The position numbers and the translations under genes are program-made. 64,000 nt of DNA from assembly GCA_036346395.1 (NCBI GenBank), contig CM070604.1, positions 35,119,662-35,183,661 of the forward strand. Reading direction: 5' to 3'. This stretch comes from Hsuehochloa calcarea (taxonomy: Eukaryota > Streptophyta > Magnoliopsida > Poales > Poaceae). How positions within the stretch are numbered: the first letter of the stretch is position 1; every line of letters starts with the position of its first letter. The notes under the pieces are model-generated. The model saw nothing but the letters and a program-made list of their open reading frames with translations, was not told where the DNA came from and searched no databases. Below, piece by piece: positions 12,721 to 24,432 of the stretch.

Positions 12721-13635
12721 TGAAACCTCTTGGGAGCAGGTCGTTGGGAAGACCCACCTCCCCCGCCAAAACTCCGCTCGACCAACGCTGTAACCACCGG
12801 TGACAACAGGTCACCAAAGACCGCCTCGCGAAGAGGAATCTTTCTCCGCCCATCCTCCGCCTCGCCGACCACCGAGTGAAGTCATGCAGTCCTGTCGCCC
12901 CCAGAATTTGGCGATACTCCTGGTTGAGGCCCCGTCGGAAGCTCTTAGCCTTCTCTCGATCATCATTCACTACCGCTGGTACAAAGCGCACTAGGTTATT
13001 GAACCCAGCCTCATACTCGGATATTGTCATCTTCCCTTGCACAAACGTTAGCAGCAATTGCTCCATCTTCTCAATGAAGGAATCTGGATAGAACTTTGCT
13101 CTAAAGTGCTCCACAAATAACTCCCAAGTGGCTGCCCCTGAATGGGGGTCCTAGCAGACAGCAATCCTTCCCACAATATGTCAGCCAGGCCTTTCAACTG
13201 AAAGGCTACAAACAGTGCCTTCTGCGCAGAAGTCATCTCTAGAGCCCCAAACTGTCTCCCCATGTATCTCAGTCAATCGGCAGCCTGAATTGGACTACCC
13301 GCTCCGTCGAAGGTGTCCAGGCGAAGCGACATCCACTCACAGAGACTCATCCTAGTCTCGGGTCGAACCGCTGCAGCAACGGGATCTGCCGCCAGTACGG
13401 CGGCAGCAGGGAACGCCACCTGCAATTGCTGGCGGAGTTACTGGTTCTCCCTCGGGAGATTCTGAATGAGGTATGCTGATGCGGCCGGAGGCTCAGCGAC
13501 CGGAGGCGCAGCTGAGGCAATCTCCTCAGTAGCAGCACCAACCAACCCTTCAGACGAAGACGAAGAAACAGCCGGACCGCATCCACGACCACGGGTCGGT
13601 GGACGACCACGGCCACGGCCTCTACCTCTTGCCAT
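12721..13635 (-). pseudogene. gag 5' part of gypsy element B
   Basis: The frame begins with an arginine/glycine-rich N-terminus (MARGRGRGRGRPPTRGRG, from 13635). Farther on it shows typical gypsy gag segments: ALEMTSAQKALFVAFQLKG near 13250, FYPDSFIEKM and GKMTISEYEAGFNNLVRFVP near 13090-12990, and a GLNQEYRQIL stretch near 12910. The segments lie in more than one frame, so there are frameshifts. The other half of gag lies beyond the solo LTR, at 8469 and below. Confidence 0.8.
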
Positions 13636-13823
13636 CTAAGAAAATCACAACAAACAAAGCCAAATATTTAACTTAACAGGAATAAAAGTGCGAAGCAATT
13701 CATCATCAGAGTAATAAGTGAAAAACATCAAAGAAAATACGGAAGTAATGAATTACCCAAACCCTCCTACTGTGCACAGTGTGTCAATTTAATATTTTTG
13801 TATTAACCACGGACCTAAAGCCC

Positions 13824-13835
13824 GCTCTGATACCA
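13824..13835 (-). other. primer-binding site of element B
   Basis: Minus-strand TGGTATCAGAGC (tRNA-Met type) is placed 2 bp inside the LTR end at 13838. Confidence 0.85.
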
Positions 13836-13837
13836 AC

Positions 13838-15970
13838 TGTAACACACTGACTATTCGGAAGTCAAGATGCCACTCAATCTTATTCAAAATACTAGGAACC
13901 AACAGAATTATACAAATAACATTGATTACATAACTGTACTTCATACGAAACTAATGTTAAGTAACAAATCCAGTTAAAGATAGGAAAATTATTTAAAACA
14001 TGAGAATAAGATAATCGTAACCAAGTTGGATTATTACAATTCAACATTTACTAAATAGTCATTATGAAACGGAAATAATCAATGAATTTCTTATTTAATA
14101 TAAGTGGCGTGCATCGTCCTGGACTAATCCCTCCCAAGACTTGTCTTCTTCATCATTTACCTAAATTAAACAAAACAAGAAAAAATGAGCCAAAGATTCA
14201 GCAAGTACTAAACATGTAAATCAAGCATAAATTGGACAAGCCAAATACAACTGTCATATGAACAATTCACGGAACACATACATGAATGAATGGAATGAAA
14301 CAATACATTGAAGGAATGGACTGCTCAACAGCTTATACCGGTATAACGAGTGATACACCCGTCGGTGTTCACTTAAGCCCGTACTTAACAAAGTCCGGGG
14401 ACCCAAATACCGTATGAAGAACATTTCATACGGGTGTCTAAGATTGCCCACATTGGAGTGGTGGGACTTACATGCCCATACTGGAGTTGATGGGTCTTTC
14501 AATTTCCACTCCCGTGGTCAAAAAGAAAACGATGCGTGTATGGAATGAATCACATGCATTGAATATTTATATCATAAGAATGAATATACTAAGTTGCATA
14601 GGAACATGAATAGCAAGTCTAGCAATACATCCACACGCAATCATCAACATTCGATAAGAAAAGACAAAGTATTTGCCTCCCGCGCTGTGACGTGTTAGGA
14701 GGCAGCGAAGGTGCCCCTGCACTCACCGCCTCACCGCCTACACAAATATATAATCGGGATAAGGACAACAAGGTATGACAAAACTACAAGTTTCCTACCA
14801 TAACCCTCTACATATCCAACACAACCCGTGGGTTCCAATTGACAATTACACTAATCAGCCAGCTTAGAGCTCTCCTGGACAGCAGTACGAGAAAAATCAT
14901 AATTAATTATCTGGAACTCAAAACGACTTGAAACCAATGCCCAATAAAACTTAACGCACAGAACTACGAAACTCTAGTTGACGGGTTTTATCGATTCGGC
15001 CAAGACAATTAGCTAACCCGCGGTTGAAAATGTCTGACAGACATCTGTCCAGACCACAAAACAGCATTAAAGAAAATGGCATAACTTTCATTCTACAAAT
15101 CCAATGGAGGTGATCTTTATCAATATAGAAATATTATTAAAAAATTATACAATAACCTAGTTTGGTGGAGGTTCTGAATCTGACATTAACAAGGTCAAAA
15201 CTAAGGATCAAACAAACAGTTCCTTCTCATCAGACAGACAGAATAGCGCGCAAAGAATAACTCATATCTCCTAAACCGTAAGGCGGAATCTCGTGATCTC
15301 AGTGGATATAGAAAGATAAAAACCAGGGCTAGAAAACTCTAGTAGACGAAAACCTGAGAATCGGCCTCTAAAGACTCGCAATTGACCACGCAACCTACTG
15401 AACCTATTCTGGAAAATCTGAAACAGCCACTCGATTCAATCCTATTGATCAATACCGCAACCAAACCAAACCAAACAGCGGATTGAATCATTCGTTTCCC
15501 TTGAAGACTCGCTGGAGGGTGATTGATCAGGCTCCCGATGAGTTCCCCCCCCCCCCATCTCTCCCTTCCTTCTCCTTGGGTCGGCACCACAACCGAGGGG
15601 AGGAGGAGGAGCCGGTTGGGAAGGAGCAGCTTGGGGCTTGGGAGTCGACGTTAGGGATTACCGGGGACTAGCACCAAGGGGAGGAGGAGGCGCCTGGGAG
15701 GGAGGAGGCGCAAGATGGGGAAGAAAGGAGGTGGAGGGACGACGGCTCAAGTGGTGGAGAGGGGTGCCGGTTAGGGTTTGTGGGGGGAGGCGCCCCCCCA
15801 TTTGGTGGCCGGCTCCCTTCCCTCTTGGGCCTCCCCGTGGGTCGCAGCCCGTGGCCTAGCTTGGCAAAGAATAACAATAACCCCCAAAAACTGAAATTTC
15901 CGAGTTAAACTAAGTCCTTTTTCCCCTCCGGCTTCCTTTTAATTACCGATTGCGATTCCAGAATGTTACA
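13838..15970 (-). repeat. 5' LTR of gypsy element B (2133 bp)
   Basis: Minus strand: TGTAACATTCTGG at 15970 to GTGTGTTACA at 13838, with perfect TGTAACA/TGTTACA ends. The PBS follows immediately. The interior has an AT-rich R/U5 side and a GC-rich U3 side (15500-15860, with a C homopolymer of about 11 near 15547). No gene of its own. Only one copy is in the window. Confidence 0.85.
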
Positions 15971-17298
15971 GACGGACGGTGGCACAAGCGGCGGTCCTAG
16001 GGTTGGCGGCGGACGAGCTTCAGGCTTCGATTCCAGTGGCTAGAGACGAGCAGCGGGGTTGTGGTTGCTAGAATGGGATAACGGGAGAAATACGAAGGTC
16101 ATGCCCTCTATTATAGATCAAGAGCGTGACCAGAACGACGGGAACGTGCGCGAGCGTTTTCAGTCGATGCGGCAACAAAGAGATTGAGTGCGGCAGTGAG
16201 TGGCAGGTGATCGTGCAATAATTGTGCACGATCTTGAGTAGGAACAGATGAATCAATGCGGTTTAAATGACCGATAGGCGGGGCAATGGCTCAGTGAGAG
16301 GAAAACGAAGGCAAGGTCGGGGATGATAGGTGGGATCGGGGCGAGACAGTAACAGAGAGGAGGCTGACGACGCGGGTCCGCTTGGCAAAGAGAGAGAAAA
16401 GGGAAAGGGCTGGCACGAGCAAGTCGGCGCTGAAGAAAAGGCCGTAGGCCGGGGAAGGATTCGACCCAACTACTATTTCTTGATTTTCAAATGTTTAGCG
16501 ATTTAAATAATTTAGCTAATTTATTTAGGCTTTAGAAAATAGCAAATAAAGTCCAAAAACCATGAAAAATTGACAGAAATTACCTGGGTCATTTTGCACA
16601 TAAATAAAATATTTTCAACTCATAATTGGTAATTACTTTTTGTAAATAATTTATTTTGGCTTTAAAATAATTAGAGAAAAGCTTTTAATTTTTTAGAAAA
16701 TTCTAGGAAAAATAATTAAATTTTATTTTCAATAGGAAAAGGAAATTTGGGTTATTTTAGCGGAGGAGATGCACTGCAGGTAGAGCCCATATGTCAGTTG
16801 GAGGGAGAAAAAGAAAATGGGTTTTTCCAGATTTCAAAAAAATGGATGAGGCTTTAGGGGATTATTTGACATAAAAATATAAGTCCAAAAAATATATATA
16901 TATTTAAGGGGAGACTACTGACATAACGTAAATTATTTTGAAATTTTTCTAGAGTTTTTATTGTAATATATTCTTCTGCAAAAATCTATCAAGTTTTTGT
17001 TGTATGTACTTTTATTGTTTAACTTGAGGAAATTTTGTAAAGCTTGTTTTAATCAATCTCCCATTTCATTAATAGTACATTTATTATAGGTTAGGATTTT
17101 TAATTGTCACATTTTTCCCATTTATTTTGATCCTTAATTAATTTTATATTTCTAGAATTTGATTCTTAATTTCTTTATTAGACAAAAAGTCTTGCAAATA
17201 AAATCCAGAGAAGCAATTGTAAATAAAATCCATCAAAAGTTTTCAAAAGATCACATTTTTACTGATTTTAAAATAATCTCAAATTTTGAGATGTTATA
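15971..17298 (-). repeat. LTR C, 5' part, split by element B
   Basis: On the minus strand it begins TATAACATCTC at 17298, a TG-to-TA variant of the TGTAACATC start shared by the other LTRs, and runs to the edge of element B at 15971. A TATA-like CTATAATAG (minus) lies near 16110. The GC-rich zone 15971-16470 followed by an AT-rich zone 16480-17298 matches the U3 layout of the other long LTRs. It interrupts the gag frame of element D at 17299. Its other end is not in the window. Confidence 0.6.
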
Positions 17299-17564
17299 GC
17301 AAGCACTTGTGCCATGGTGGGTGGTGGCAGCAAAACTTCTGGTTCTTCAAGGAGGGCAGGCTGAGATTGCTCCGCTTGCGACGCTGATGTGGAAGGATGT
17401 TGTGGACTGGGTTGTGAAGGCGTAGGAACCTCGCTTAGTGGTTGTTGTGATCCGGAGGTAGCTCCTGTTGCCATGAGCTTGCGAATTGAGCGAGTTACCA
17501 ACATCTTGGTCAAACAATGTGCAGTGTAAACAAACGTCTGCAAGACAAGAAGGAACGAGCACAA
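17299..17564 (-). pseudogene. start of gag of element D, truncated by LTR C
   Basis: A minus-strand frame begins near 17564 with an internal Met at about 17502. It is rich in Pro/Ser/Gln (QPLSEVPTPSQPSPQHP) and reaches PPPTMAQVLA before LTR C cuts it at 17298. The Pro-rich lead into MAQVL is typical of gypsy gag N-termini, which is an inference. A pyrimidine-rich TTGCAG acceptor-like site sits at about 17538 on the minus strand, so the frame may have been joined to the upstream ORF by splicing. Confidence 0.5.
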
Positions 17565-17854
17565 GTTAAGTGGGTTGGTAAGTATTATAATCCCAGCTAA
17601 TATAACTTGCCTAAACTTAAAATATGCATATTTTTAGACTTTAGGGGCAGCACACATGAATATTAACATACAAGTTGGATGTTGCATGGCGCACATGCCC
17701 TTTGTTTGATATTACAAAAGAGGGCAAATAAAACATCATGAGTAGCATATTACAATAATTATACAATGAGATCACACATACTTCTAACCCTACAAAATGT
17801 CCAAAAACGCTCAAGCTAAGTCCTACAGGTGAGCTCTAGACTATCTGCCGAAGT
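17565..17854 (-). other. non-coding spacer between the extra ORF and gag of element D
   Basis: AT-rich, with no coding similarity. An acceptor-like site (polypyrimidine tract and TTGCAG) lies near its gag end and a possible donor (AGTATGTG) near 17780, both on the minus strand. This is compatible with an intron but unproven. Confidence 0.35.
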
Positions 17855-18646
17855 CTAGCTGTCGTAGTTGCACGGTGCGGCTCCTGAGGACTCCTGGACA
17901 GTGGAGGGTGCAGTACCCTGGTACTCACCTTCCTCATGCCCGACGCGAGGGTGGAAGTGTCGCTTCACCATCTGTGAAGACTCCTCCATCCCTACACAAA
18001 TGGCAATCACCCGACGGCGGTGATCGATCACTAACATGCGGGGATGTCGGGTACGGGACTAGATGCGAACGATGGGCTCCAGCAGCTCCTCAGCAGGTGC
18101 TAGTACGGTATCCTCCTCGTACAATAGCTCCCATGATAAAAACCCCTAAACCACCATCGGTGCGATGATGTCCTCTAGGGAGCAAATCCTCCGACGGGCC
18201 TCCAGTAGCTCGCGAGACACCCGACAGAGATATCCGTCGAGGGACCTCATAAGGCCGGCAAGGTGCATGTGAGGAGTGAGGAACTGCCTCCCCTCCACCA
18301 TGTAGGTGTGCTCCTCCTGGTTCGCAACCCGTGTTAGGAAGTGGAAGAATGACTCCTCTGGCTCGAGCAACGCGTGACGCAGCTGAACGATGGCGACATA
18401 TGCTGCATCATACAACGACATCAGGACCGTCGAACCCCACCCATAATAACGAAAGGTGGGGTCTCTGAAGTGATGTCCCTAGATGAGCACCTGGGTGAGG
18501 TACTCAGTAGACGTCGCGCTCGAGGGTGCGATGTAGACCTTACACTAGGGCATATGCAGCCACTCGATCTTCACCCACATGGTGTGTTGTGGCGTACCCT
18601 CCTTGAAGGTGCTGGTACAGTACTGTGGTTCCCATTGGGTAGCCAT
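17855..18646 (-). pseudogene. extra ORF upstream of gag in element D, function unknown
   Basis: A single minus-strand frame from ATG at 18646 to the stop at 17855 (263 codons) is open except for three in-frame TAG stops, near 18551, 18482 and 18145. The product is not gag, protease, RT or integrase. Visible phrases include RHALLEPEESFFHFLTRVA, RSLDGYLCRVSRELLEARRR and HPRMLVIDHRRRVIAI. It looks globular and charged, with no membrane segment or zinc knuckle. Extra ORFs between the 5' LTR and gag are known in some plant gypsy lineages, but I do not recognise this one. Three TAG codons fit CAG or TGG decay by cytosine deamination. It is read in the sense direction of the element. Confidence 0.65.
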
Positions 18647-19289
18647 CTACAAGTTTAAGAAGAGAAAAGTTAGTGATCATGTGATGAGATATGACAAAGA
18701 GATGGTATTAGATAGGAAAAGAATTTTTAGCACAAGTTTTATCCATTCCCTAGTCTATTTAGCTAATCCCTAAGGCTCAATTTCAGGTTATAATACCCCT
18801 TGGTATTTATATATAAGTAGACCTTTATAATATCACTCAATTTAACTCCAAATGAAGGTAGAAGGGGTTTAAAGGATATTACATCACAATATTATCAGCA
18901 AGGTACTAATTCTGAAATTTTGGGAAAAGTGGAATCTAAAGTGTCATCCTTATTAGTTCGAAGAGAAACTTAAAAAAGGACTTTGTGTGGAATATTTTTA
19001 AGACTTTTATAAATATTTTTGGCTCTATTTTAAGTTCCTAAAAGTGATTTAATTCTTTTATTTTCAGAGAGCACCACATCTCTCAAAACTAGAGTCAGTT
19101 TGAAATAGATGAGAACAGATGACCAAAAGAGAGACTTTAGATAAGAGGAGAATGCTAAAAGGGATAAGATTAGCAAAAAAAATTCTAAAATTTCAGAACC
19201 ATTCCCTATTATTAGATTAGGTTGCATTTTTAATTCTAAGTCCTAATCTATCGACCATTCTATCTAGGGCTTGGCCTACAGTTAGTATG
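18647..19289 (-). other. untranslated leader of element D
   Basis: AT-rich sequence between the PBS and the extra ORF. No coding similarity or RNA gene was seen. Confidence 0.5.
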
Positions 19290-19301
19290 GCTCTGATACC
19301 A
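19290..19301 (-). other. primer-binding site of element D
   Basis: Minus-strand TGGTATCAGAGC, 5 bp inside the LTR end at 19307. Confidence 0.85.
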
Positions 19302-19306
19302 GGAGC

Positions 19307-21484
19307 TGTTGGACCCCCGGGCGAGGAATACCCGAAGACCCTATGTGTATATTGTACTAGTCCTATGATCAATGGCTAGTACACACATTCACAATATCTG
19401 ATATTTACATCCATACATTCACATATAAAAGTAACGGAAAGGGTACTTAACTTAAGCGATTACAATAATTACATCAATAGCCGACCGGTCAAATAAAAGC
19501 AGTCATCAGAGTAAAAGTAGCAGCGGAAGAAGTAATAAAAGTAGCAAAATTCTAGTGGCGTGCCCATCCAATCGCTCAGGCAACCAACAAGAAACAAGGC
19601 CTAGATAGACCCATCACCGAACCCTCTGGTTTCGGGTGCAAAGAACGTGTTGTCTCGTGTCAGCTCATCTTCGAACTCTGAACAACAATATAAGCAAGAT
19701 TTAGTACAATACGTACTCAGCAAGACTTGTAGTGTATCATAAAAATTATATACATGCAAGGTTATCAAAGAATGAGGCTCTACTTTACAAGTTATTTTGC
19801 TTAAAGCCATTTTTATTTCCAATATTCATAAGTAGTAATTTGCAACGGAATTTGACGAAGCAGTTAAATATGTATAGGATAATAAGTAAAGAACTAAACA
19901 AATAATAACACATCTCGTAACCCTTCTCGGTTACGAGCATAAAAGAAATAATGACAACTTGCAACCCTCTGCAGCTGCGAGCCACAACTTATGTTCAGCC
20001 ATAGACATGGCAGTTCACTCAATAAAGAAAAACCCACATGTCATTACCCATGTTTTCCCAATAAAGCAGTCTTTCAAAAAAATCAACACTACAGCCATAC
20101 CAGCCGCAATAAGCACGCTCATAACCGCGAACATGGCTATTTAAATAGATTTACACTCTGCAGAGGTGTACAACTTTACCCATAGTACACGAATATTCTA
20201 ATTTGCATGGAATTCTCTATATCACTGCTCACTACTGTAGGTAAGCAGAATAAAGCTCGTGATGCAGCCTTTATATCACCTAGTTCTAACCTTGCACAAG
20301 CCCAGCGAATGTTTATCCTCACTTCACCTGGGTATACCCATCTCAGTGCAACGTTTTTGACACTTCACCCGGGTACACCCATCTCATTTTGGCATTCGCA
20401 GTTGTGTCGGCAAGCTTTGTACCCAACACCGCGGTGAAGAGAGCCCCTTCGAACATTCCTACCCGGTCATGCCCGCACTCTACGGCCTACCTACGTGCAA
20501 GGCTAGTTTTCAATGACTTAGTTAGCTACAACTATCTCATACTAGCACATATGGTTATACAATTAGGTCTTAGTCCCAAAGTTGTTGGTTTCAGTCCTTA
20601 ATTGACCACAGGCGAGAATCTCCCACTATCTACTGGTGAGTCACAATCCTCACTTTCTCATAATATATTATAACTCGCTTGCGTCTAAGAACTAGGTTTT
20701 TCATTTGATTTTTATACAAAATAACAGAGGAACCCCCTCTGGAAAATTTTCAAAATATCCCAAACTCACAATTTAACATATTGTCCTTTTATCAATTTTT
20801 CAGAAAATCTATCGTTTTTGTAGCAGTTGTACGATAATCACACTCAAAATTTTCCAATTGACATTATATGTTGTCTAACCCATATTCTAAAGGCTACAAT
20901 AGTCTGGCTTCAAAATTCCAAGGAGATATATGCAGCAAGTAGGATTTACAACTACCGATTTCCCAATCATAGCATTTTCATACAAAACATACACTCATGC
21001 ATAATAAATTTTGCAAAACAAGGTACAATAAGTAAAATACTGGGATCAACATGATCAAAGGAGGTATTTGCCTTGCTCTTTTTTTTCTAAATATATGCTT
21101 AGTTGGCCATCGAAATAATCACTTGAGCAATCAACGTCTAATTCAAAAAGAGCTAAAAATGAATTAAATGACACCAATAAATTCAAATCAAACAAAACAA
21201 AAAAAATTACATATTCTGGTAGATCATGATTTTAGATGAATTTATTAATAAAAATTATTTAATTTGGAGTTTTTAAGCAAAAGTTATTAATGCTTTATTT
21301 GTGTTCGGTTTGGAAAATCCAGATAAAATGAGAAATACGCTTTCCAGCAGAGAAAGCATATTCTCTCATATGTATTATTGAGGTTTACGCTTTCCAGTAA
21401 GGAAATCGTATTATCCTCATAACTAATAGCATATTTTACATTTTCTTTTGATTTTCTTTAATAACCCGACAAGTGGGGTCCACT
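19307..21484 (-). repeat. 5' LTR of element D (right boundary uncertain)
   Basis: On the minus strand the LTR ends GGGGGTCCAACA at 19307, next to the PBS. The upstream limit is unclear. TGTAAAATATGC at 21440 is a possible start, but the LTR may continue past the insertion of element E into 29545 onward. The interior has the conserved block CTATTTAAATAGCC...GGTTATG (minus, 20104-20145) also found in A and G. Confidence 0.6.
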
Positions 21485-21911
21485 TGTCAATGGCTCAATC
21501 CACGTTGTGTACACCCTTTGCATGGCCGCACAACCCTAGGTCGACCTCCTCACGTCCCCCTATATATATACAGTATGGCCGTCATATTTTCGGGTGGTTT
21601 TTTCTTTGATATTATTCTGCTTAGTAGTCTCACCGTACGTTCGGTTAAGGAACCCCACATTGTGAGCTTCATCTTTATTCGCAATACAATATCAGATTAC
21701 ATCTTCTACTTTCTTGCTTGTGTTCTCGATTCGCATGTAGGAGATAGCCTTCTTGGCGAGGTCAACCGCGTTCGGCACGGTTGATAACCATCGGAGCAGT
21801 GGTGTACTGATTGCGAGGGGTTCGATCTGTTTGGTCGGAGCTTCATCAATGTCGATATCTCCACAATCGACTTATCAATACCTTTCAGAAGATCAAGCCA
21901 CAGACTTATCA
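21485..21911 (+). repeat. 5' LTR of element E
   Basis: It runs from TGTCAATGG to ACTTATCA and is colinear with the 3' LTR at 29142-29544. Shared parts include CACAACCCTAGGTCGACC, a TATA-like CTATATATATACAG (about 21560) and the CGACTTATCAATACC tail. The PBS follows after 2 bp. Confidence 0.8.
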
Positions 21912-21913
21912 GT

Positions 21914-21925
21914 TGGTATCAGAGC
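21914..21925 (+). other. primer-binding site of element E
   Basis: TGGTATCAGAGC, 2 bp after the 5' LTR. Confidence 0.85.
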
Positions 21926-23067
21926 TAAAGTTGCCCGTCAGGTAATCACGATTTTTCCCCTGTTAGATTAGTTGCTGTCCATCGTCCTAAAGCTCTAGAA
22001 AATTGCCCCACAAAAATATTTTTTTGTTCGTCGTGTTCTTCCGCTGTCCCATCACCCATTGTGCCTTTGTAATTTTCGTTCTTTGTTTCGCGTTGTTGAA
22101 TTGGTGTCCTTTGTCGAAGTCGTGTTGCTGGTTTAAAGTCATGTTCTTGGTTTCTAGTCAACACCGTCGCCGTCGTGCCACCATCCATCCTGGCCGCGCC
22201 ACCACCTACTCGAACAACCCCCCCCCCCTTCGACCACCTCCTCGTGTTCGACCACCTAGTCGGATTAGACCAGCTACTCGGGTTCGACCATCTACTCGTT
22301 TCCGCCCCGACAACCCTATTTATTTCTTGTTGCTCTCGGACACCCCACGCACTCATCATATCGTGCCTGCTACACAATGTCTAAGAAGAATTTCCATGGC
22401 CGAACGGAGCTAGCCAAAGTTCAGAGAGAGAGAGAGATAGTATCTTTTAATTACCTGTATACCCCTTCCTTCTACAAAAAGTTTGTGACCCATATATATC
22501 CATAGACTCAGAAGACGGTTTTTGAAGAGTTTTGAGTCAAGGTCACATTCGCAAAAAAAAGGGAACCCTAGGTTGGGTTTTGGCAGTCAAAAAAAGAGAG
22601 AAAAAGAAGAAGCAAATCAACCACCCCCAGTGAAGAAGAATCAAATCGACCACCCCCAGTTGGTCTACGACCACTCCAAGCCTTGCATCCTTTGAATCCT
22701 TTGTATCTAGTCCTTGTTATCGATCAATGTTGTGCTAGGGCTAGGGACACTTTTTAGACCAGTAACCGTGACAGGTACTTTGAACCCTTATTCAACTTTG
22801 CTAATCAAGTTACGGTTTTTGCTAATCCTTACTACATATTGTGCCTTCCGAGCTCCACCTACTCTTGATCAGAACAGGTCCCCTCTTGCAATCATACCCA
22901 CTCTCGACACGGTATCACGAACCAGCCACCGGTTGTACCACCTGCTGCGTTGGTAAGAACACTTGTAAGAGTGTGGTAAGATGCTTGAGAGTGTGTGTTT
23001 CCACCTTCCATCACCTAGTAGTTGATAGGGATAATACCTTTGTGTTGTCTTATGTTTTCTGCCAACC
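21926..23067 (+). other. untranslated leader of element E
   Basis: No coding similarity. It includes a C-homopolymer and a run of GACCACCT/CGACCA phrases (22180-22300), a (GA)n tract near 22424, and a repeated AAATCGACCACCCCCAGT phrase (22615-22665). Confidence 0.5.
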
Positions 23068-24432
23068 ATGACAGGTGAGACGTCTGATGAAAAAGAGTGT
23101 GTTGTAAAGGGAGAGCTCATGACGCTCTTGGATGAACAACGCACTACCATTAATGAGGACATCGACAGGAGGCTTCAAGCTACCACGATCACATTGCAGC
23201 GCTCAATCAACGATAGTATTGCAGCGCTCACTACACGCCTTGAAAGAATGGTGAACCGGCCACCAAACGTTGGACGTGAGTATGATCACGATGCAGCCTA
23301 AGATCTTGAGGAGGGAGATGATAATGAGAGGAGAAGCCGTGATACCGGCGTTGTGTTTGCTGACCAAGATGCACGTCAACAATACTACCGACATCACAAC
23401 GGGTACGGTATGGGAGGTAATAATTTTTAGCACCACAATACTCGTGTTAATGATGACCCATTTGCTAAAGTTAAATTTACCATACCATCTTTTGTGGGTG
23501 TTTATGATGCTAAAATTTATCTAGATTGGGAGATGACAGTTGAACAAAAATTTAATACCCATCTAGTTCCTGAAGTACATAGAGTCAGACAAGCTACTAG
23601 TGAATTTAAAGATTTTGCTATCATTTGCTATCATAGAGTCAGACAAGCTGACGTTGTCAATAGAACTTTGTCCACTATGCTTAGGGCTGTGCTTAAAAAG
23701 AACTTAAAAATGTGGGAGGATTGCTTACCTCATGTCGAGTTTGCTTCTAATTGTTCGCTGCATTCTACCACAAAGAAGTGTCCTTTTGATATTGTTTATG
23801 GATTCATCCCTTGTGCACCTATCGACTTGTTACCTCTTCCAGCTTCGGAGAAAGTAAATTTTGATGCTCAACAACGTGTTGAGTTGATACTAAAGATGCG
23901 TGAGACAGCGAAAGAGAATATTGAGATTATGAATACTAAATATAAAGTTGCTGGTAGTCAGGGACGCAAGCATGTTTCTTTTGAACCTGGTGATCTTGTG
24001 TGGTTACACTTGTGTAAAGAATGATTTCCTGAATTGAGAAAGTCTAAACTCATACCACGTGCAGATGGTCCTTTTAAAGTTCTTAAATGTATTAATGATA
24101 ATGCATATAAGTTAGACTTGCCTGCATATTTCGAGGTTAGATCTAGCTTTAACATTGCATATTTGCGGCCTTTCTTGGGCGCGGGGGACGATCTTGAGTC
24201 GAGGATGACTCCAATTCAAGAAGGGGAGGATGGTGAGGACGTCACTTCTACTAATATGAACACTGCTCTTCCTACTACTTTGAATGATGTGCAGGGTCCA
24301 ATTACTCGGGCACATGCTCGTCAACTTATTTATCAGGTAAATTCATTTCTAGGGCTGAGTGTATTATTTGAGAACTCTATGATGCTGCCTAACGGAGATG
24401 ATTTACTTGTACTTAGGAATCTAGGACTATGA
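23068..24432 (+). pseudogene. gag fused to integrase C-terminus of element E
   Basis: One frame begins at ATG 23068 and is broken by three stops: TAA 23299, TAG at about 23428 and TGA 24022. The first part is gag, with KVKFTIPSF...YLDWEMTVEQKFNTHLVPE near 23470-23570. The second part is the integrase C-terminal region: VVNRTLSTMLRAVLKKN near 23660, then RADGPFKVLK and AYKLDLP near 24060-24120. The two are joined at about 23590-23655 by a junction containing a second copy of ATAGAGTCAGACAAGCT. Protease, RT, RNase H and the integrase core are absent, so this copy cannot transpose on its own. Confidence 0.85.

Larger units (their letters stand above)
6351..15970 (-). mobile_element. Ty3/gypsy retrotransposon B, interrupted, 3' part missing
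   Basis: Minus-strand order: 5' LTR (15970-13838), PBS, gag (13635-12721), an A-family solo LTR inserted at 12720/8470, then the rest of gag, protease, RT and the start of RNase H down to 6351, where a CACTA element interrupts it. The domain order gag-PR-RT-RH identifies Ty3/gypsy. The PISMSPYRL and KKQLDDFLSKGMIQ stretch resembles the chromovirus (Tekay-like) branch, which is an inference. Integrase and the 3' LTR are not present in the window. It inserted into LTR C, with GACGG at 15971-15975 as the probable target-site copy. Confidence 0.85.
17299..21484 (-). mobile_element. Ty3/gypsy-like retrotransposon D, 5' part
   Basis: Minus-strand order: LTR (from about 21484 or beyond down to 19307), PBS at 19301-19290, leader, an extra ORF (18646-17855), and the beginning of gag (17564-17299), then interruption by LTR C. 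The rest of the element is not in the window. The LTR shares the CTATTTAAATAGCC block with A and solo LTR G, which places it in the same long-LTR gypsy group. The right limit of the LTR is uncertain because element E inserted there. Confidence 0.7.

Noticed and set aside
22003..22413. Open frames in the leader of element E
   Set aside because: Low-complexity repeats of CGACCACCT and Arg/Pro codons on both strands. No gag similarity.
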